Source: an uncultured Rhodospirillales bacterium
GTDB taxonomy: Bacteria; Pseudomonadota; Alphaproteobacteria; ATCC43930; CGMCC-115725
Assembly (NCBI GenBank): GCA_903822185.1
Contig: CAIJOA010000028.1
Location: 248,001-312,000 of the forward strand
DNA: 64,000 nt
Direction of reading: 5' to 3'
The notes under the pieces are model-generated. The model searched no databases and was not told where the DNA came from. It saw only the letters and a list, made by a program, of their open reading frames with translations. Below, in pieces: positions 34,143-43,267 of the stretch; the stretch's first letter is position 1, and each line of letters starts with the position of its first letter. The position numbers and the translations under genes were made by a program.

Positions 34143-34846
34143 ACGGCGATCCCCAAAGCCGACAATGCGGCAGCAGCGGCCGCGATTTCGGCGGCATGTT
34201 TCGAACTACCTTCGGCCGTCGCCGTTGCGCCTTCAAGGCCTTCGACATTGACGGTGATGGTGAATTTACGGCGATGGGCCGGGCCTTCTGCGGCAATGGT
34301 ACGATAGGCCGGCAGCGGCAGACCGCGCGCCTGGACGAATTCCTGCAACGCGGTTTTCGGATCGCGCGGCGGTGCGCCCTGCGAACTGGTGAGCCGCGAT
34401 TGCCACCCCTTCTCGATGAAGCGGCGCGCGGCTTCCAAGCCGCCGTCGAGATAAAGCGCCGCGATCACCGCTTCGCACACATCCGATAAGATGCTCGCAT
34501 TTTCGCGCACACCTGCAGCGTCTTCCCCTGGAGATGCAATCAGCCGAGAACCGAGCCCCACCACCTCCGCGACCTCGGCCAGCGCCTCGCGGCGAACGAG
34601 ATGCGTGTGCCGGCGCGTCAGCTCGCCTTCGGCTTCATTGGGAAAGCGACGCCACAAAAGCTCGGCGATAACCAGACCCAAAACGCGGTCGCCCAGGAAT
34701 TCGAGACGTTCATAGCCACGCTTGGAGATACCACGACGCCGCACCGCGCTCGGATGCGTCAGAGCTTCGATCAACAAGTCTTTCTTGGCGAAATGATGGC
34801 CGAGGGTATCTTCGAGTGTCGCGAGGCCTGCGGCCGTATCATCCAT
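34139..34846 (-). CDS. rnc: Ribonuclease III
   Basis: A 235-residue double-strand-specific RNase that processes rRNA and regulatory RNAs. The catalytic signature is 'RLEFLGDRVLGLVIAE', and the second metal-binding Asp/Glu cluster is in 'LSDVCEAVIAALYLDGG'. The C-terminal dsRNA-binding domain has 'DPKTALQEFVQARG' and 'GSSKHAAEIAAAAAAL'. I start it at ATG 34846, which forms TGATG with the lepB stop; the frame continues 22 codons upstream into lepB. It overlaps era by four bases. Confidence 0.96.
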   Translation of the reverse strand: MDDTAAGLATLEDTLGHHFAKKDLLIEALTHPSAVRRRGISKRGYERLEFLGDRVLGLVIAELLWRRFPNEAEGELTRRHTHLVRREALAEVAEVVGLGSRLIASPGEDAAGVRENASILSDVCEAVIAALYLDGGLEAARRFIEKGWQSRLTSSQGAPPRDPKTALQEFVQARGLPLPAYRTIAAEGPAHRRKFTITVNVEGLEGATATAEGSSKHAAEIAAAAAALSALGIAV

Positions 34847-35637
34847 CAATGAATGCCCGAGAATAGGCGGCCGTAACGAATGGTCAGCGGCCAACGCCAA
34901 ATCTGCCACCAACGCGCATAGCCATCGGTCGAGAAGAAAATAAACTCGGCGCGACCGACGAGGTTTTCGGCGGGGACAAAACCGACACCGCTGCCCGGGT
35001 CTCGGCTGTCAGCAGAATTGTCGCGGTTATCGCCCATCATGAAATAGCTGCCGGGTGGCACAGTTAAGACGTCAGTATTGTCGAGCGTGTCGTTATCGCT
35101 TCTCTCGACGATATGATGGACATACCCATTCGGCAGCGTTTCGAGATACTGCGTCAGGGTCAAGGTGCCGTTGGTTTCCTGATCGAAGTAAGGTTCGATG
35201 CGGTCGCGTTTGATCGGCGTACCATTGATGTAGAGGATGCCTGCCTTCATCTGCATCTTATCGCCGGGCAATCCGACGATGCGCTTGATGAAGTCGGTTG
35301 ACGGATCGCAGCTTGCCGCGAGCGACGCAGCGACCTGCGGTTCCAACTGCGGATATTTGCACGGCAGCTTGAATACCGTGACGTCGCCGCGACGTGGTTC
35401 GTTGAAGAACAAGCGACCCGAAATCAACGGCAAGCCCAACGGCAGAGAATAGCGGCTGTAGCCAAACGAGAATTTTGAAACGAACAGATAGTCGCCGACC
35501 AGCAACGTCGGCACCATCGACGCCGACGGAATGCTGAATGGTTCATAGAAGAACGTTCGAATGAAGAGCGCGATGACGATCGCATAGACGATCGTCTTGA
35601 TCGTCTCGCCGATACCGCCCGCGGGTTTTTTAGCCAT
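34846..35637 (-). CDS. lepB: Signal peptidase I
   Basis: A 263-residue inner-membrane serine protease that removes signal peptides from exported proteins. One membrane helix (about 12-30) anchors it, followed by the catalytic Ser40 in 'FSIPSASMVPTLLVGDY' and the general base Lys118 in 'DFIKRIVGLPGDKM'. The box 'MMGDNRDNSADSRD' is intact. A Cys-containing insertion around residues 92-112 is shared with the second copy. It is the housekeeping copy by position (next to rnc-era). 124 bases separate it from acpS, so a promoter may lie there. Confidence 0.96.
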   Translation of the reverse strand: MAKKPAGGIGETIKTIVYAIVIALFIRTFFYEPFSIPSASMVPTLLVGDYLFVSKFSFGYSRYSLPLGLPLISGRLFFNEPRRGDVTVFKLPCKYPQLEPQVAASLAASCDPSTDFIKRIVGLPGDKMQMKAGILYINGTPIKRDRIEPYFDQETNGTLTLTQYLETLPNGYVHHIVERSDNDTLDNTDVLTVPPGSYFMMGDNRDNSADSRDPGSGVGFVPAENLVGRAEFIFFSTDGYARWWQIWRWPLTIRYGRLFSGIH

Positions 35638-35761
35638 TAAGAACGCTCACTAACTTATTGAATGGTCTTTGATTTGCTGGGCTTCAAAAAGCGCCGAATT
35701 TGGCTGTGAATTAGCCGTCCGGCAGCGCGCAAGTCAAGGGTGCGGCCCGACTCGGAAGCGA

Positions 35762-36172
35762 TCAGTTGCCCTTGGCAACCGGCTCTGCTGAGATGATCAC
35801 CAACGCGCTGGCGATCGGCACTTCGTCGGTCAAAGTCAGTTGGATATTGGCCGTCATCCCAGCCGGGATCATGGCTTCGAGGCGGCGCTTGGCGCCACCG
35901 GTCAGGACCAAGGTGGGCTGTCCGGACGGTAAGTTCACCACCCCCAAATCGCGCCAGAAAACGCCTCGCCGAAAACCGGTGCCAAGCGCTTTCGAGCAGG
36001 CCTCCTTGGCAGCATAACGTTTGGCGTAGCTGGCGGCCCGAGTCGCCTTCCGTTCGGATCGACGGCGTTCCTCGGCGGTGAAGATGCGATTGAGGAAGCG
36101 TTCGCCATAACGCTCCAGAACCCGCTCGATCCGACGGATGTCGATAAGGTCGCTGCCGATGCCGACGATCAT
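35762..36172 (-). CDS. acpS: Holo-[acyl-carrier-protein] synthase
   Basis: A 136-residue phosphopantetheinyl transferase that activates acyl carrier protein for fatty acid synthesis using CoA. The family signature '[22 protein letters not shown]' opens the protein (Asp in 'GSDLID' binds the metal). '[21 protein letters not shown]'-like residues (here '[14 protein letters not shown]') hold the Glu of the active site. It overlaps pdxJ by four bases, the arrangement found across proteobacteria. Confidence 0.96.
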   Translation of the reverse strand: MIVGIGSDLIDIRRIERVLERYGERFLNRIFTAEERRRSERKATRAASYAKRYAAKEACSKALGTGFRRGVFWRDLGVVNLPSGQPTLVLTGGAKRRLEAMIPAGMTANIQLTLTDEVPIASALVIISAEPVAKGN

Positions 36173-36909
36173 GGCTGCCTGGCCTGATCCATCAGCACCC
36201 GCATCTGCTTGATGGCGGCATCGAGCCCCGTGAAGATCGCCTCGCCGATCAGGAAGTGTCCGATATTGAGTTCGGCAATGGTCGCAATCGCCGCGACGGG
36301 ACCGACGGTCTCGAAACTAAGTCCGTGACCCGCATGGCATTCGATGCCGAGCCGTTCGGCCGTTGCGGCCGCCGCGACGATGCGGTCGAGTTCACGGGCA
36401 CGCTGCGTCCCGTCGGCGTCGCAATACGAACCGGTATGCAATTCGATCACCGGCGCGCCGACGGCCTTCGCCGCTTCGATCTGCCGCGTGTCGGGGTCGA
36501 TGAACAGCGAGACACGAATCCCGGCTCGCGAAAGCTGCGCGATATAGGGGGTCAGCCGTGCGACCGAACCGGCGACATCGAGCCCACCCTCGGTGGTGAG
36601 TTCGGCACGGCGCTCGGGCACGAGACAAGACGCATGAGGTTTGGTTTGCAACGCGATCGCGAGCATCGCTTCGGTCGCGGCCATTTCGAAATTAAGCGGA
36701 ATGGTTAGTTCCCGCGACAGGCGCGCGATATCATCATCGACAATGTGACGCCGGTCTTCGCGCAGATGCGCGGTGATGCCGTCAGCGCCGGCGGCAGCAG
36801 CCATATGCGCCGCTTTGACGGGATCGGGATATTTACCGCCGCGCGCATTGCGAACAGTAGCGACGTGATCGATGTTCACGCCGAGGCGCAGCTTGCGCGT
36901 CGAAGTCAT
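36169..36909 (-). CDS. pdxJ: Pyridoxine 5'-phosphate synthase
   Basis: A 246-residue TIM-barrel enzyme that joins 1-deoxyxylulose 5-phosphate and 3-amino-2-oxopropyl phosphate to make pyridoxine 5'-phosphate. Recognisable stretches are '[19 protein letters not shown]', '[16 protein letters not shown]' (substrate-binding His and Arg), '[15 protein letters not shown]' and '[12 protein letters not shown]'. It starts one base after the rsh stop and overlaps acpS, so all three are probably cotranscribed. Confidence 0.97.
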   Translation of the reverse strand: MTSTRKLRLGVNIDHVATVRNARGGKYPDPVKAAHMAAAAGADGITAHLREDRRHIVDDDIARLSRELTIPLNFEMAATEAMLAIALQTKPHASCLVPERRAELTTEGGLDVAGSVARLTPYIAQLSRAGIRVSLFIDPDTRQIEAAKAVGAPVIELHTGSYCDADGTQRARELDRIVAAAATAERLGIECHAGHGLSFETVGPVAAIATIAELNIGHFLIGEAIFTGLDAAIKQMRVLMDQARQP

Positions 36910-36910
36910 A

Positions 36911-39115
36911 TCAGCCTCGCGCGCGTTCGACCGAATTGATCACGGGGGTCGCGCGCAGCGCGGCGATGACATTGGTCAGATGCCGCAGGCTCTGCACTTC
37001 GATATCGACCAGGATCTCGAAGAAATCGACCGTGCGATTGGTGATCTTGAGATTGGTGATATTCCCGCCGCTTTTGCCGATGACGGTCGTCAGGCTGCCC
37101 AGGCTACCAGGTTCGTTACCGACGGTAACATTGAGCCGGCCGACATGTGCGGCGGTCGAGGTGTCGTCGTCCCAGGAAACGTCGAGCCAGCGTTCGGGTG
37201 TTTCGGCGAAGCTCGCAAGCGTGTCGCAATCGATCGTGTGAATCGTTACGCCCTTGCCGGTCATGACGATGCCGACGATACGATCGCCGGGCAGCGGATG
37301 GCAGCAGCCGGCGTAATGCACCGCCATGCCGGGGATAAGACCACGGATCGGCACCGCATTTTCGGTGCGCTTGCCCCGCGCCGGCGCCAGCGGAATGACT
37401 TTGTTGGCGGCTTCCGACTTGGGTGGGTGCAAGGCATGAACGACCTCACGGCCGGTATAGATGCCTTCGCCGACCGCGACATAAAGATCGTCATTTGTCT
37501 GCGAATTGAAACTGCTGAGAATTTCGCCCAGCGCTTTTTCAACGAGATCGTGGCCTTCCTGACGAAACGCCTTTTGCAGGATCGCCTTGCCGAGATCGAG
37601 ATATTGCTGCCGCTGCTGCGTGCGCACAAAGCGGCGGATACGCGCCCGCGCCTTGCCGCTGACGACGAAGCGTTCCCAGGTTGGTGACGGCGTCTGCGCT
37701 TTCGACGTGACGATCTCGACCTGATCGCCGTTGACCAGCGCGGTGCGCAACGGCACCAGCTTGCCATTGACCTTGGCGCCGACGCAGGTGTCGCCGATCT
37801 CGGAATGAACCGCATAGGCGAAATCGACCGGCGTCGAGCCGCGCGGCAATTCGATTAGATCGCCCTTCGGGGAAAAGCAGAAGACCTGATCCTGAAACAT
37901 CTCGAGCTTCGTATGCTCGAGAAATTCCTGCGGATCGGAGGCGTGTTCCAGAATATCGAGAAGCTCTCGCAGCCAACGATACTGACGGCCTTCGGTCCCC
38001 GGCTGGCCCGATTGCTTATAGACCCAATGCGCGGCGACGCCGAGTTCGGCGACTTCGTGCATGTCGCCGGTACGAATCTGAATCTCGATGCGCTGACGCT
38101 CGGGACCGATGACACCGGTGTGCAGCGAACGGTAATTGTTCGCCTTCGGCGTCGAGATGTAATCCTTGAAACGTCCCGGCACGACCGGATAGTTGCTGTG
38201 GACGACGCCCAGCGCGTGATAGCAAGCGCCGATATCCTCGACGACGACGCGGAACGCCATGATGTCGGAGAGTTGCTCAAACCCGACATTCTTGCGCTGC
38301 ATCTTGCGCCAGATCGAATAAGGCGATTTCTCGCGGCCCGACAATTCCGCCGTAACGCCGCCTTCTTTCAGCTTGCGGCCCAGCTCGCCGATGATGCGGG
38401 CGACGATGTCCCCGCCTTTGTCTTTGAGGAAGGCGAGACGGGTTTTTATGCCTTCGCGCGCTTCGGGATAAAGCTCGCCGAACGACAGATCTTCGAGCTC
38501 GTCCTTGATCTCGTGCATGCCGATGCGTTCGGCCAAGGGCGCGTAGATTTCCATCGTCTCGCGCGCGATGCGGCGGCGCTTGTCGGGGTCTTTGATGAAG
38601 CGCAGCGTGCGCATGTTGTGCAGCCGGTCCGATAGCTTGACCAGCAGGACGCGAATGTCCTCGGACATCGCAAGCACCAGCTTGCGGAAATTCTCGGCTT
38701 GCTTGGTTTGGTCGGATTGCAGCTCGAGGCGCGATAGCTTCGTCACACCATCGACGAGGCGCGCGATTTCGGCGCCGAAGACCTTCTCGATTTCCTCGAG
38801 CGTCGCCAACGTATCTTCGACCGTGTCGTGCAGCAGGCCGGTGATGATCGACGCGCCGTCGAGCTTCATCCCCGACAGGATGCCCGCGACCTCGACCGGA
38901 TGAGAGAAATAAGGATCGCCCGAGGCTCGCAACTGCGAGCCGTGCGCCTTCATGGCGAAGACATAAGCGCGATTAAGTGCGTCTTCATTGGCGTGCGGGT
39001 CGTATGACTTGACCCGTTCGACCAGTTCGAATTGACGCATGACACGGGCACGCCCTTCGGGCGCGCCCGAGGGCGCAGGTACGGCGGCGCGTGTCAGCGT
39101 TTCGCCGTCTGCCAT
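36911..39115 (-). CDS. rsh: Bifunctional (p)ppGpp synthetase/hydrolase, Rel/SpoT type
   Basis: A 734-residue stringent-response enzyme. The hydrolase domain has His72 in '[12 protein letters not shown]' and His96-Asp97 with Glu100-Asp101 in 'LLHDTVEDT'. The synthetase domain has '[13 protein letters not shown]' and '[12 protein letters not shown]', with '[10 protein letters not shown]'. TGS ('[17 protein letters not shown]'), a conserved Cys domain ('[16 protein letters not shown]') and a C-terminal ACT domain follow. Both active sites look intact, as expected for the single Rsh of alphaproteobacteria. A shorter start at ATG 39040 ('[10 protein letters not shown]') matches many homologues better. 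It lies three bases after rpoZ. Confidence 0.95.
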   Translation of the reverse strand: MADGETLTRAAVPAPSGAPEGRARVMRQFELVERVKSYDPHANEDALNRAYVFAMKAHGSQLRASGDPYFSHPVEVAGILSGMKLDGASIITGLLHDTVEDTLATLEEIEKVFGAEIARLVDGVTKLSRLELQSDQTKQAENFRKLVLAMSEDIRVLLVKLSDRLHNMRTLRFIKDPDKRRRIARETMEIYAPLAERIGMHEIKDELEDLSFGELYPEAREGIKTRLAFLKDKGGDIVARIIGELGRKLKEGGVTAELSGREKSPYSIWRKMQRKNVGFEQLSDIMAFRVVVEDIGACYHALGVVHSNYPVVPGRFKDYISTPKANNYRSLHTGVIGPERQRIEIQIRTGDMHEVAELGVAAHWVYKQSGQPGTEGRQYRWLRELLDILEHASDPQEFLEHTKLEMFQDQVFCFSPKGDLIELPRGSTPVDFAYAVHSEIGDTCVGAKVNGKLVPLRTALVNGDQVEIVTSKAQTPSPTWERFVVSGKARARIRRFVRTQQRQQYLDLGKAILQKAFRQEGHDLVEKALGEILSSFNSQTNDDLYVAVGEGIYTGREVVHALHPPKSEAANKVIPLAPARGKRTENAVPIRGLIPGMAVHYAGCCHPLPGDRIVGIVMTGKGVTIHTIDCDTLASFAETPERWLDVSWDDDTSTAAHVGRLNVTVGNEPGSLGSLTTVIGKSGGNITNLKITNRTVDFFEILVDIEVQSLRHLTNVIAALRATPVINSVERARG

Positions 39116-39118
39116 TCG

Positions 39119-39556
39119 TTATTCTTCGGTGTCGCCTTCAGCGCCGCCCTCGGGAAGCTCGGGCAGAACATCTTCGCCCTCGCCTTCATCGGCAGCCACG
39201 AGCATGTCTTCCTGCAACTCGTCATCGCCCGAGCCTTCGTCATCGTCGCCGCCCATCGGGGCCATATCGGCAGCCCAATTCGTCGGCGCGCCGATTTCGA
39301 CATCGTGATCTTCTTCAGGCTCGTCAATCTCGACATGTTTCTGCATGCCTTTGATCACCAACTGCTGCAGATTGTCCAGGGGAACGGTAACGTCGGCGAT
39401 TTCGCGCAAGGCCACGACCGGGCCTTTGTCATTGTCGCGATCGACCGTAAGCGCCGCACCCGCGGCGATATCGCGAGCGCGCTGCGCCGCGAGCAAAACG
39501 AGCTCAAAGCGGTTCGGGACCTGAAGGACGCAATCTTCGACGGTGACGCGAGCCAT
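39119..39556 (-). CDS. rpoZ: DNA-directed RNA polymerase omega subunit
   Basis: A 145-residue subunit that helps assemble RNA polymerase and, in many proteobacteria, forms a ppGpp site. The conserved core is '[30 protein letters not shown]', cited as the family signature. The C-terminal 60 residues are very acidic (Asp/Glu clusters from about residue 78) and longer than in E. coli (91 residues). Placement directly upstream of rsh, the (p)ppGpp enzyme, is the standard alphaproteobacterial arrangement. Confidence 0.96.
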   Translation of the reverse strand: MARVTVEDCVLQVPNRFELVLLAAQRARDIAAGAALTVDRDNDKGPVVALREIADVTVPLDNLQQLVIKGMQKHVEIDEPEEDHDVEIGAPTNWAADMAPMGGDDDEGSGDDELQEDMLVAADEGEGEDVLPELPEGGAEGDTEE

Positions 39557-39610
39557 CTACGGGAATCTCCGGTAAGAATATTTCAAGTTGCACAATATAT
39601 GGGCCTCGGA

Positions 39611-39636
39611 CACCCCCTGCAACAGGGTCGGGGGTG
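39611..39636 (-). other. GC-rich hairpin between folK and rpoZ
   Basis: CACCCCC and GGGGGTG-type arms with an inner CCTG/CAGG stem form a hairpin about 40 bases downstream of the folK stop and 55 upstream of rpoZ on the same strand. No T-run follows, so it could be a weak terminator of folK or a 5' leader structure of rpoZ. Confidence 0.35.
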
Positions 39637-39677
39637 CTAATCCCATGTTTTTCGGCGGATTTTTGCGGTTTTCACCG

Positions 39678-40169
39678 CTATTCCGGCAACGCCTCGGCGG
39701 TTTGGTTAGCCGGTAAGGTCGAAATCAGCGCCTCGACCCTCCGCCCCAGGATAGGATGCCGCCAGCCGGGAGCGACCTCGGCCAAAGGCAAAAGGACGAA
39801 AGCCCGGTCCTGCAGCCGCGGATGGGGGAGAATGAGGTCAGCCCCCGCCTCTACCCGTCCGTCGTAATCGAGGATATCGAGATCGAGCGTCCGCGCCGCG
39901 TTCGCCACCGAGCGTTGCCGGCCGAAAGCGTCTTCGACAGCGTGCAACACAGCGAGCAACTCACGGGGCAAGAGTTTCGTTTCAAGCACAGCCACGCCGT
40001 TCACGAACCAAGGCTGATCCGAAACCGGCACTGGCGCCGTGCGATACCAACGCGAATGCGCAACGACCTTGATGCCCGCATCGCCGAGACGACCGAGCGC
40101 GGCGTCGAGCGTCGCGCGCGGCGGTCCCGCCATGCTGGGTAGATTGGCGCCAAGGCCGATCAGGATCAT
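39678..40169 (-). CDS. folK: 2-amino-4-hydroxy-6-hydroxymethyldihydropteridine pyrophosphokinase
   Basis: About 163 residues. The enzyme transfers pyrophosphate from ATP to the pterin precursor in folate synthesis, directly before FolP. Conserved residues are in 'LIGLGANLP' and 'SRWYRTAPVPVSDQPWFVNG', with the metal-binding Asp pair in 'RTLDLDILDYDG' and 'LPHPRLQDRAFVLLPLAEVAP'. I start it at ATG 40169 ('MILIGLGANL'); upstream codons in the same frame run into the preceding gene. It is seven bases downstream of the decarboxylase-like gene, so the two may share a transcript. Confidence 0.95.
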   Translation of the reverse strand: MILIGLGANLPSMAGPPRATLDAALGRLGDAGIKVVAHSRWYRTAPVPVSDQPWFVNGVAVLETKLLPRELLAVLHAVEDAFGRQRSVANAARTLDLDILDYDGRVEAGADLILPHPRLQDRAFVLLPLAEVAPGWRHPILGRRVEALISTLPANQTAEALPE

Positions 40170-40176
40170 CGCGCGA

Positions 40177-41166
40177 TCAGATGCCTTCGGTGCCGTTCCA
40201 GGCCCAGTCGTCGATGTGATGGAAGACATCGTCGAGCGCAAGCTTCTTGCTGATCAAACCCTGCTCATAGGTGTAACGCAGTGCTGTATCGGCGTTGTTG
40301 CGATTGATCGCATTCAGTCCGTACTGCCAAGGATCGCGGCCCAGCAATTTATTCTGCTCTTCCATGCTATTCATGTAAAAGGCCAGCGGCAAAACGCGCG
40401 GATTGCGCAAATGCTGTAAGGCGATGTTCTTCGATTGCTGGAATGCGTGCGCGAGATTTTCCGGCACCCAAGGATTCTTATCGACGACGTCCTGCTTGAT
40501 GATCAGCGTGTGCATGATCGGGAAGATTTGCGTCTTCTTGTAATAGTCGGTTTCGGCTTGCTTATAGTCCGGGAAGAGCCGCGCGATGCGCTTGTCGCCC
40601 TGCATCAGCGATTCAGGGATGTTGGCGCACATCATCGCATCGATTTCGCCGGACAGCAGCCGTTCCTCGACATTCGGCCCGCTTTCGATGATCTCAACAT
40701 TGAACCCTTCCTGCTTGGCGAAAGGAATGTCGTGCGGACGATCCGTGTACCAGGTCACGTCTTTATGCGAGAGGCCGTAATGCTCGCCGAGAGTACCGCG
40801 TAACCAAGTGCAGGCCGCTGCCAGCATCCCGCCACTGCAACCGAACTTGCCGCCTTTAAGATCGGAAGCCTTGGTGATGCCCTTCTGGGCGTTGACGAAG
40901 ATGAAGCCGTGACGAAAGCGCCGATGCAGGAAGATCGGCAGCGCCACGTAAGGATGGCCGCGGTCGCGCGCCATGTAATATCCGGTGACGTTGAATTCGC
41001 CGGCGTCGCATTCGGCATTGCGGTCGAGCCGCCAATGACGGTCGCGCGACGAAGTCGCGCATAACATCGTCAGGTCGATGCCATCGGCTTCGACCCGTCC
41101 CTCTTTCAAAGGCCGGATGATTTCGTAATCGCCGCAAGTGAGGGTCAGTTTGAGTTTCGATGGCAT
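40177..41166 (-). CDS. 4,5-dihydroxyphthalate decarboxylase-like / NMT1-fold protein
   Basis: A 329-residue protein without a signal peptide. The opening 'LKLTLTCGDYEIIRPLKEGRVEADGIDLT' pattern and the 'EFNVTGYYMARDRG' stretch match the Pht5-like family, which shares the fold of periplasmic binding proteins but acts inside the cell on aromatic acids. Members have been called 4,5-dihydroxyphthalate decarboxylase, and also ABC receptors when the reaction was unknown. Here two exported NitT-type receptors lie directly upstream (ten bases from the nearest), hinting at a common aromatic or organic-acid ligand. No other phthalate-pathway gene is visible. Confidence 0.7.
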   Translation of the reverse strand: MPSKLKLTLTCGDYEIIRPLKEGRVEADGIDLTMLCATSSRDRHWRLDRNAECDAGEFNVTGYYMARDRGHPYVALPIFLHRRFRHGFIFVNAQKGITKASDLKGGKFGCSGGMLAAACTWLRGTLGEHYGLSHKDVTWYTDRPHDIPFAKQEGFNVEIIESGPNVEERLLSGEIDAMMCANIPESLMQGDKRIARLFPDYKQAETDYYKKTQIFPIMHTLIIKQDVVDKNPWVPENLAHAFQQSKNIALQHLRNPRVLPLAFYMNSMEEQNKLLGRDPWQYGLNAINRNNADTALRYTYEQGLISKKLALDDVFHHIDDWAWNGTEGI

Positions 41167-41176
41167 GAAACGGTCC

Positions 41177-42136
41177 TTACATCTTGGGAAGAAATTCTTC
41201 GGTGTAGTATTTCGTCAGATCGGGTTCGCTGTCGAGCAGCTTCAGATCGACAAAGGATTGAGACAGAACCTTTAGGCCGCTCGCCTGGAATTTTCCATCG
41301 AGCGAATACATCGGCATTACAAGATCATATTCCTTGGCCTCGACATCTTCGGAACGACGAACGGCTTCTACGGCGAAGGCGATCGTCTCGCTGCGATGCT
41401 TATGCTGGTAGGCGATGGTTTCAAACCAGCTTTTGAGAAAGCCGCGAACGGCAGCAGGATCGTCGTGAACGATCTTGTTCGAGGCGTAGATCGCGTGGGT
41501 CAGGAAATCGCCGATGAGGTCTGACGCCGGAAACAGCAAGCGGCCACGCTTCGTCGCCTCCAATTGCAGGCCGGTAGCCGAAGCGGTCACCATCGCGTCG
41601 ATCTGATGGGTAACGATGAACGCCGTCTCGGCACCTTTATCGGCACCGACGGCAACCTCGATCAGTTCTTCCGGTTTCCAGCCTTTCACATGCGCCAAGC
41701 GATGCGCGAGCCAATCGGTCAACGAACCCGTCGTCGAAACACCGATCTTCTTGCCACGTAAATCGTCGCCGGTCTTAGCCGGGGAATCATACGGGACGAT
41801 AAACCCCATCAGCAACGGTGGTCCGGCCATCGCCGCGACGGCAATCTCGGGCGCGCCTTTGACCAGATAAGTAAAATCCGATCCCGACCCGACCGCAATA
41901 TCGACTGCGCCGGCGATCATCGCTTGATGCAGCTTCGCGCTGCCCAGCAGCGTGACTTTTTCGACCTCGACACCGTTCTGTTTATAGATGCCCAGCCGGT
42001 CGGCGAAATCGACCGTCATGAAAGAAAATGCTTCGGTCGCCGAAACGCCGACTTTTAGCTCTGCTGCCTGCGACGGCATGGCGAGAAAGCAAAGCAACAG
42101 GAACAGGCCACACCGGCCATAACGATGACGTCTCAT
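41177..42136 (-). CDS. NitT/TauT-type ABC transporter substrate-binding protein (copy 1)
   Basis: A 319-residue periplasmic receptor. The signal peptide ends at 'SQAAE'. The mature part has 'VGVSATEAFSFMTVDFADRLGIYKQNGVEVEKVTLLGSAKLHQAMIAGAVDIAVGSG' as its binding-domain start, quoted here as the family region, and 'GKKIGVSTTGSLTDWLAHRLA'. It ends in 'SEPDLTKYYTEEFLPKM'. It is a clear paralogue of the next gene upstream (about two-thirds identical by eye). Neither has a permease or ATPase in the window. The leader with a short hairpin before the ribosome site is also duplicated. Confidence 0.88.
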   Translation of the reverse strand: MRRHRYGRCGLFLLLCFLAMPSQAAELKVGVSATEAFSFMTVDFADRLGIYKQNGVEVEKVTLLGSAKLHQAMIAGAVDIAVGSGSDFTYLVKGAPEIAVAAMAGPPLLMGFIVPYDSPAKTGDDLRGKKIGVSTTGSLTDWLAHRLAHVKGWKPEELIEVAVGADKGAETAFIVTHQIDAMVTASATGLQLEATKRGRLLFPASDLIGDFLTHAIYASNKIVHDDPAAVRGFLKSWFETIAYQHKHRSETIAFAVEAVRRSEDVEAKEYDLVMPMYSLDGKFQASGLKVLSQSFVDLKLLDSEPDLTKYYTEEFLPKM

Positions 42137-42151
42137 GACACCTCCCCTTTA

Positions 42152-42164
42152 CCGCTCATGGCGG
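42152..42164 (-). promoter_or_regulatory. Leader hairpin before NitT receptor copy 1
   Basis: On the minus strand CCGC-CATGA-GCGG forms a four-pair hairpin directly upstream of the AAAGGGGAGG ribosome site of copy 1. The same stem with a different loop sits in the same place before copy 2, which supports a role in translation control or shared ancestry of the leaders. Confidence 0.35.
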
Positions 42165-42186
42165 CTTATGTGCGCTCGTTGGCGCA

Positions 42187-43155
42187 TTATCTCGGCAGAT
42201 AGGCTTCCGTGTAATATTTCGTCAGATCGGGTTCGCTCTCCAGCAATTTGAGATCGACGAAGGACGCCGACATCACCTTCAAATCTTTCGGCGGAAATTT
42301 CCCGTCGGCCGAAAACATCGGCATTACCAGATCATATTCCTTGTTCTCGACCGCCTCCGACCGCCGTGTCGCCGTCACCGCAAATTGAATCGTCTCTTCG
42401 CGATGCGCCCGCATATAGGCGATGGTTTCAAACCACGCCCTCAAGAACGAGCGAACGCCGGCAGGATCGCTTTTGACGATCTTGTCGCTGGCGAAGATTG
42501 CATGATCGAGGAAGTCATCGACCAGTTGCGATGCGGGAAACAACAGCCGGCCGCGCTTGCTGTCTTCGAGCTGCAGCCCGGATGCGGAGCCGGTAATCAT
42601 GGCGTCGATCTGATGCGTGGCAATAAACGCAGCCTCGGTGCTTTTGTCCGAGCCGACGGCGACCTCGATCAGTTCTTCCGGCTTCCAGCCTTTGACCCGC
42701 GCCAGGCGATGCGCGAACCAGTCCGTCAGCGCACCGACGGTTGATATGCCGATCTTCTTGCCGCGCAGATCGTCGGCCGTCTTTGCCGGGGAATCGTATG
42801 GCACGATGAAGGATATATCCAACGGCGGCGAGCCCATCCCGGCGATGGCGATTTCGGGTGCGCCCTTGACCAGGAAAAGAAAATCGGAGCCAGCGCCCAA
42901 GGCGATATCGATCGCATCGGCGGTCATCGCCTGATGCAGCTTCGCGCTACCAAGCAGCGTGATGCTTTCGACCTCGACACCGTTTTTCTTGAAAATGCCC
43001 AGATGCTCGCCGAACGCGACCGGCATGAAGGTGAAGGCTTCGGTGGCGGGAATGCCTACCCGCAATTTCTCGGCGGCTTCCGCCCGTGTGCAAACCAACG
43101 CCATCGCGCCGAACGCGATTACCGCGCATAACCGGGAACCCGAAATCGTCGCCAT
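42187..43155 (-). CDS. NitT/TauT-type ABC transporter substrate-binding protein (copy 2)
   Basis: A 322-residue periplasmic receptor, tandem paralogue of the downstream gene. The signal peptide ends at 'TRAEAAE'. The protein has 'VGIPATEAFTFMPVAFGEHLGIFKKNGVEV' and 'GKKIGISTVGALTDWFAHRLARVKGWKPEELIEVAVG' in the same order as copy 1, and ends in 'SEPDLTKYYTEAYLPR'. Differences cluster in the segment after 'SAKLHQAM' and near the ligand cleft, so the copies may prefer different ligands. It lies 50 bases upstream of copy 1 and is probably cotranscribed with it. Confidence 0.88.
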   Translation of the reverse strand: MATISGSRLCAVIAFGAMALVCTRAEAAEKLRVGIPATEAFTFMPVAFGEHLGIFKKNGVEVESITLLGSAKLHQAMTADAIDIALGAGSDFLFLVKGAPEIAIAGMGSPPLDISFIVPYDSPAKTADDLRGKKIGISTVGALTDWFAHRLARVKGWKPEELIEVAVGSDKSTEAAFIATHQIDAMITGSASGLQLEDSKRGRLLFPASQLVDDFLDHAIFASDKIVKSDPAGVRSFLRAWFETIAYMRAHREETIQFAVTATRRSEAVENKEYDLVMPMFSADGKFPPKDLKVMSASFVDLKLLESEPDLTKYYTEAYLPR

Positions 43156-43170
43156 AACATCCTCCCTTTG

Positions 43171-43183
43171 CCGCGCGTGGCGG
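43171..43183 (-). promoter_or_regulatory. Leader hairpin before NitT receptor copy 2
   Basis: On the minus strand CCGC-CACGC-GCGG sits just upstream of the AAAGGGAGG ribosome site of copy 2. The stem is identical to that before copy 1, and only loop bases differ. Confidence 0.35.
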
Positions 43184-43249
43184 CTTGTAACATCGCCGAC
43201 GCTTCACGCGTCTTTGGCGATCAATCACGCAGCGTCCGACGACGACAAC

Positions 43250-43267
43250 CCGATAAAAATTTATCGG
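43250..43267. promoter_or_regulatory. Perfect 18-bp palindrome in a divergent promoter region
   Basis: CCGATAAA-AA-TTTATCGG is a perfect inverted repeat 95 bases upstream of NitT receptor copy 2 (minus) and about 165 bases upstream of the NYN gene (plus). Its AT-rich core and position fit an operator for a dimeric regulator. No regulator gene is adjacent, and a role as an intrinsic hairpin is not excluded. Confidence 0.4.
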
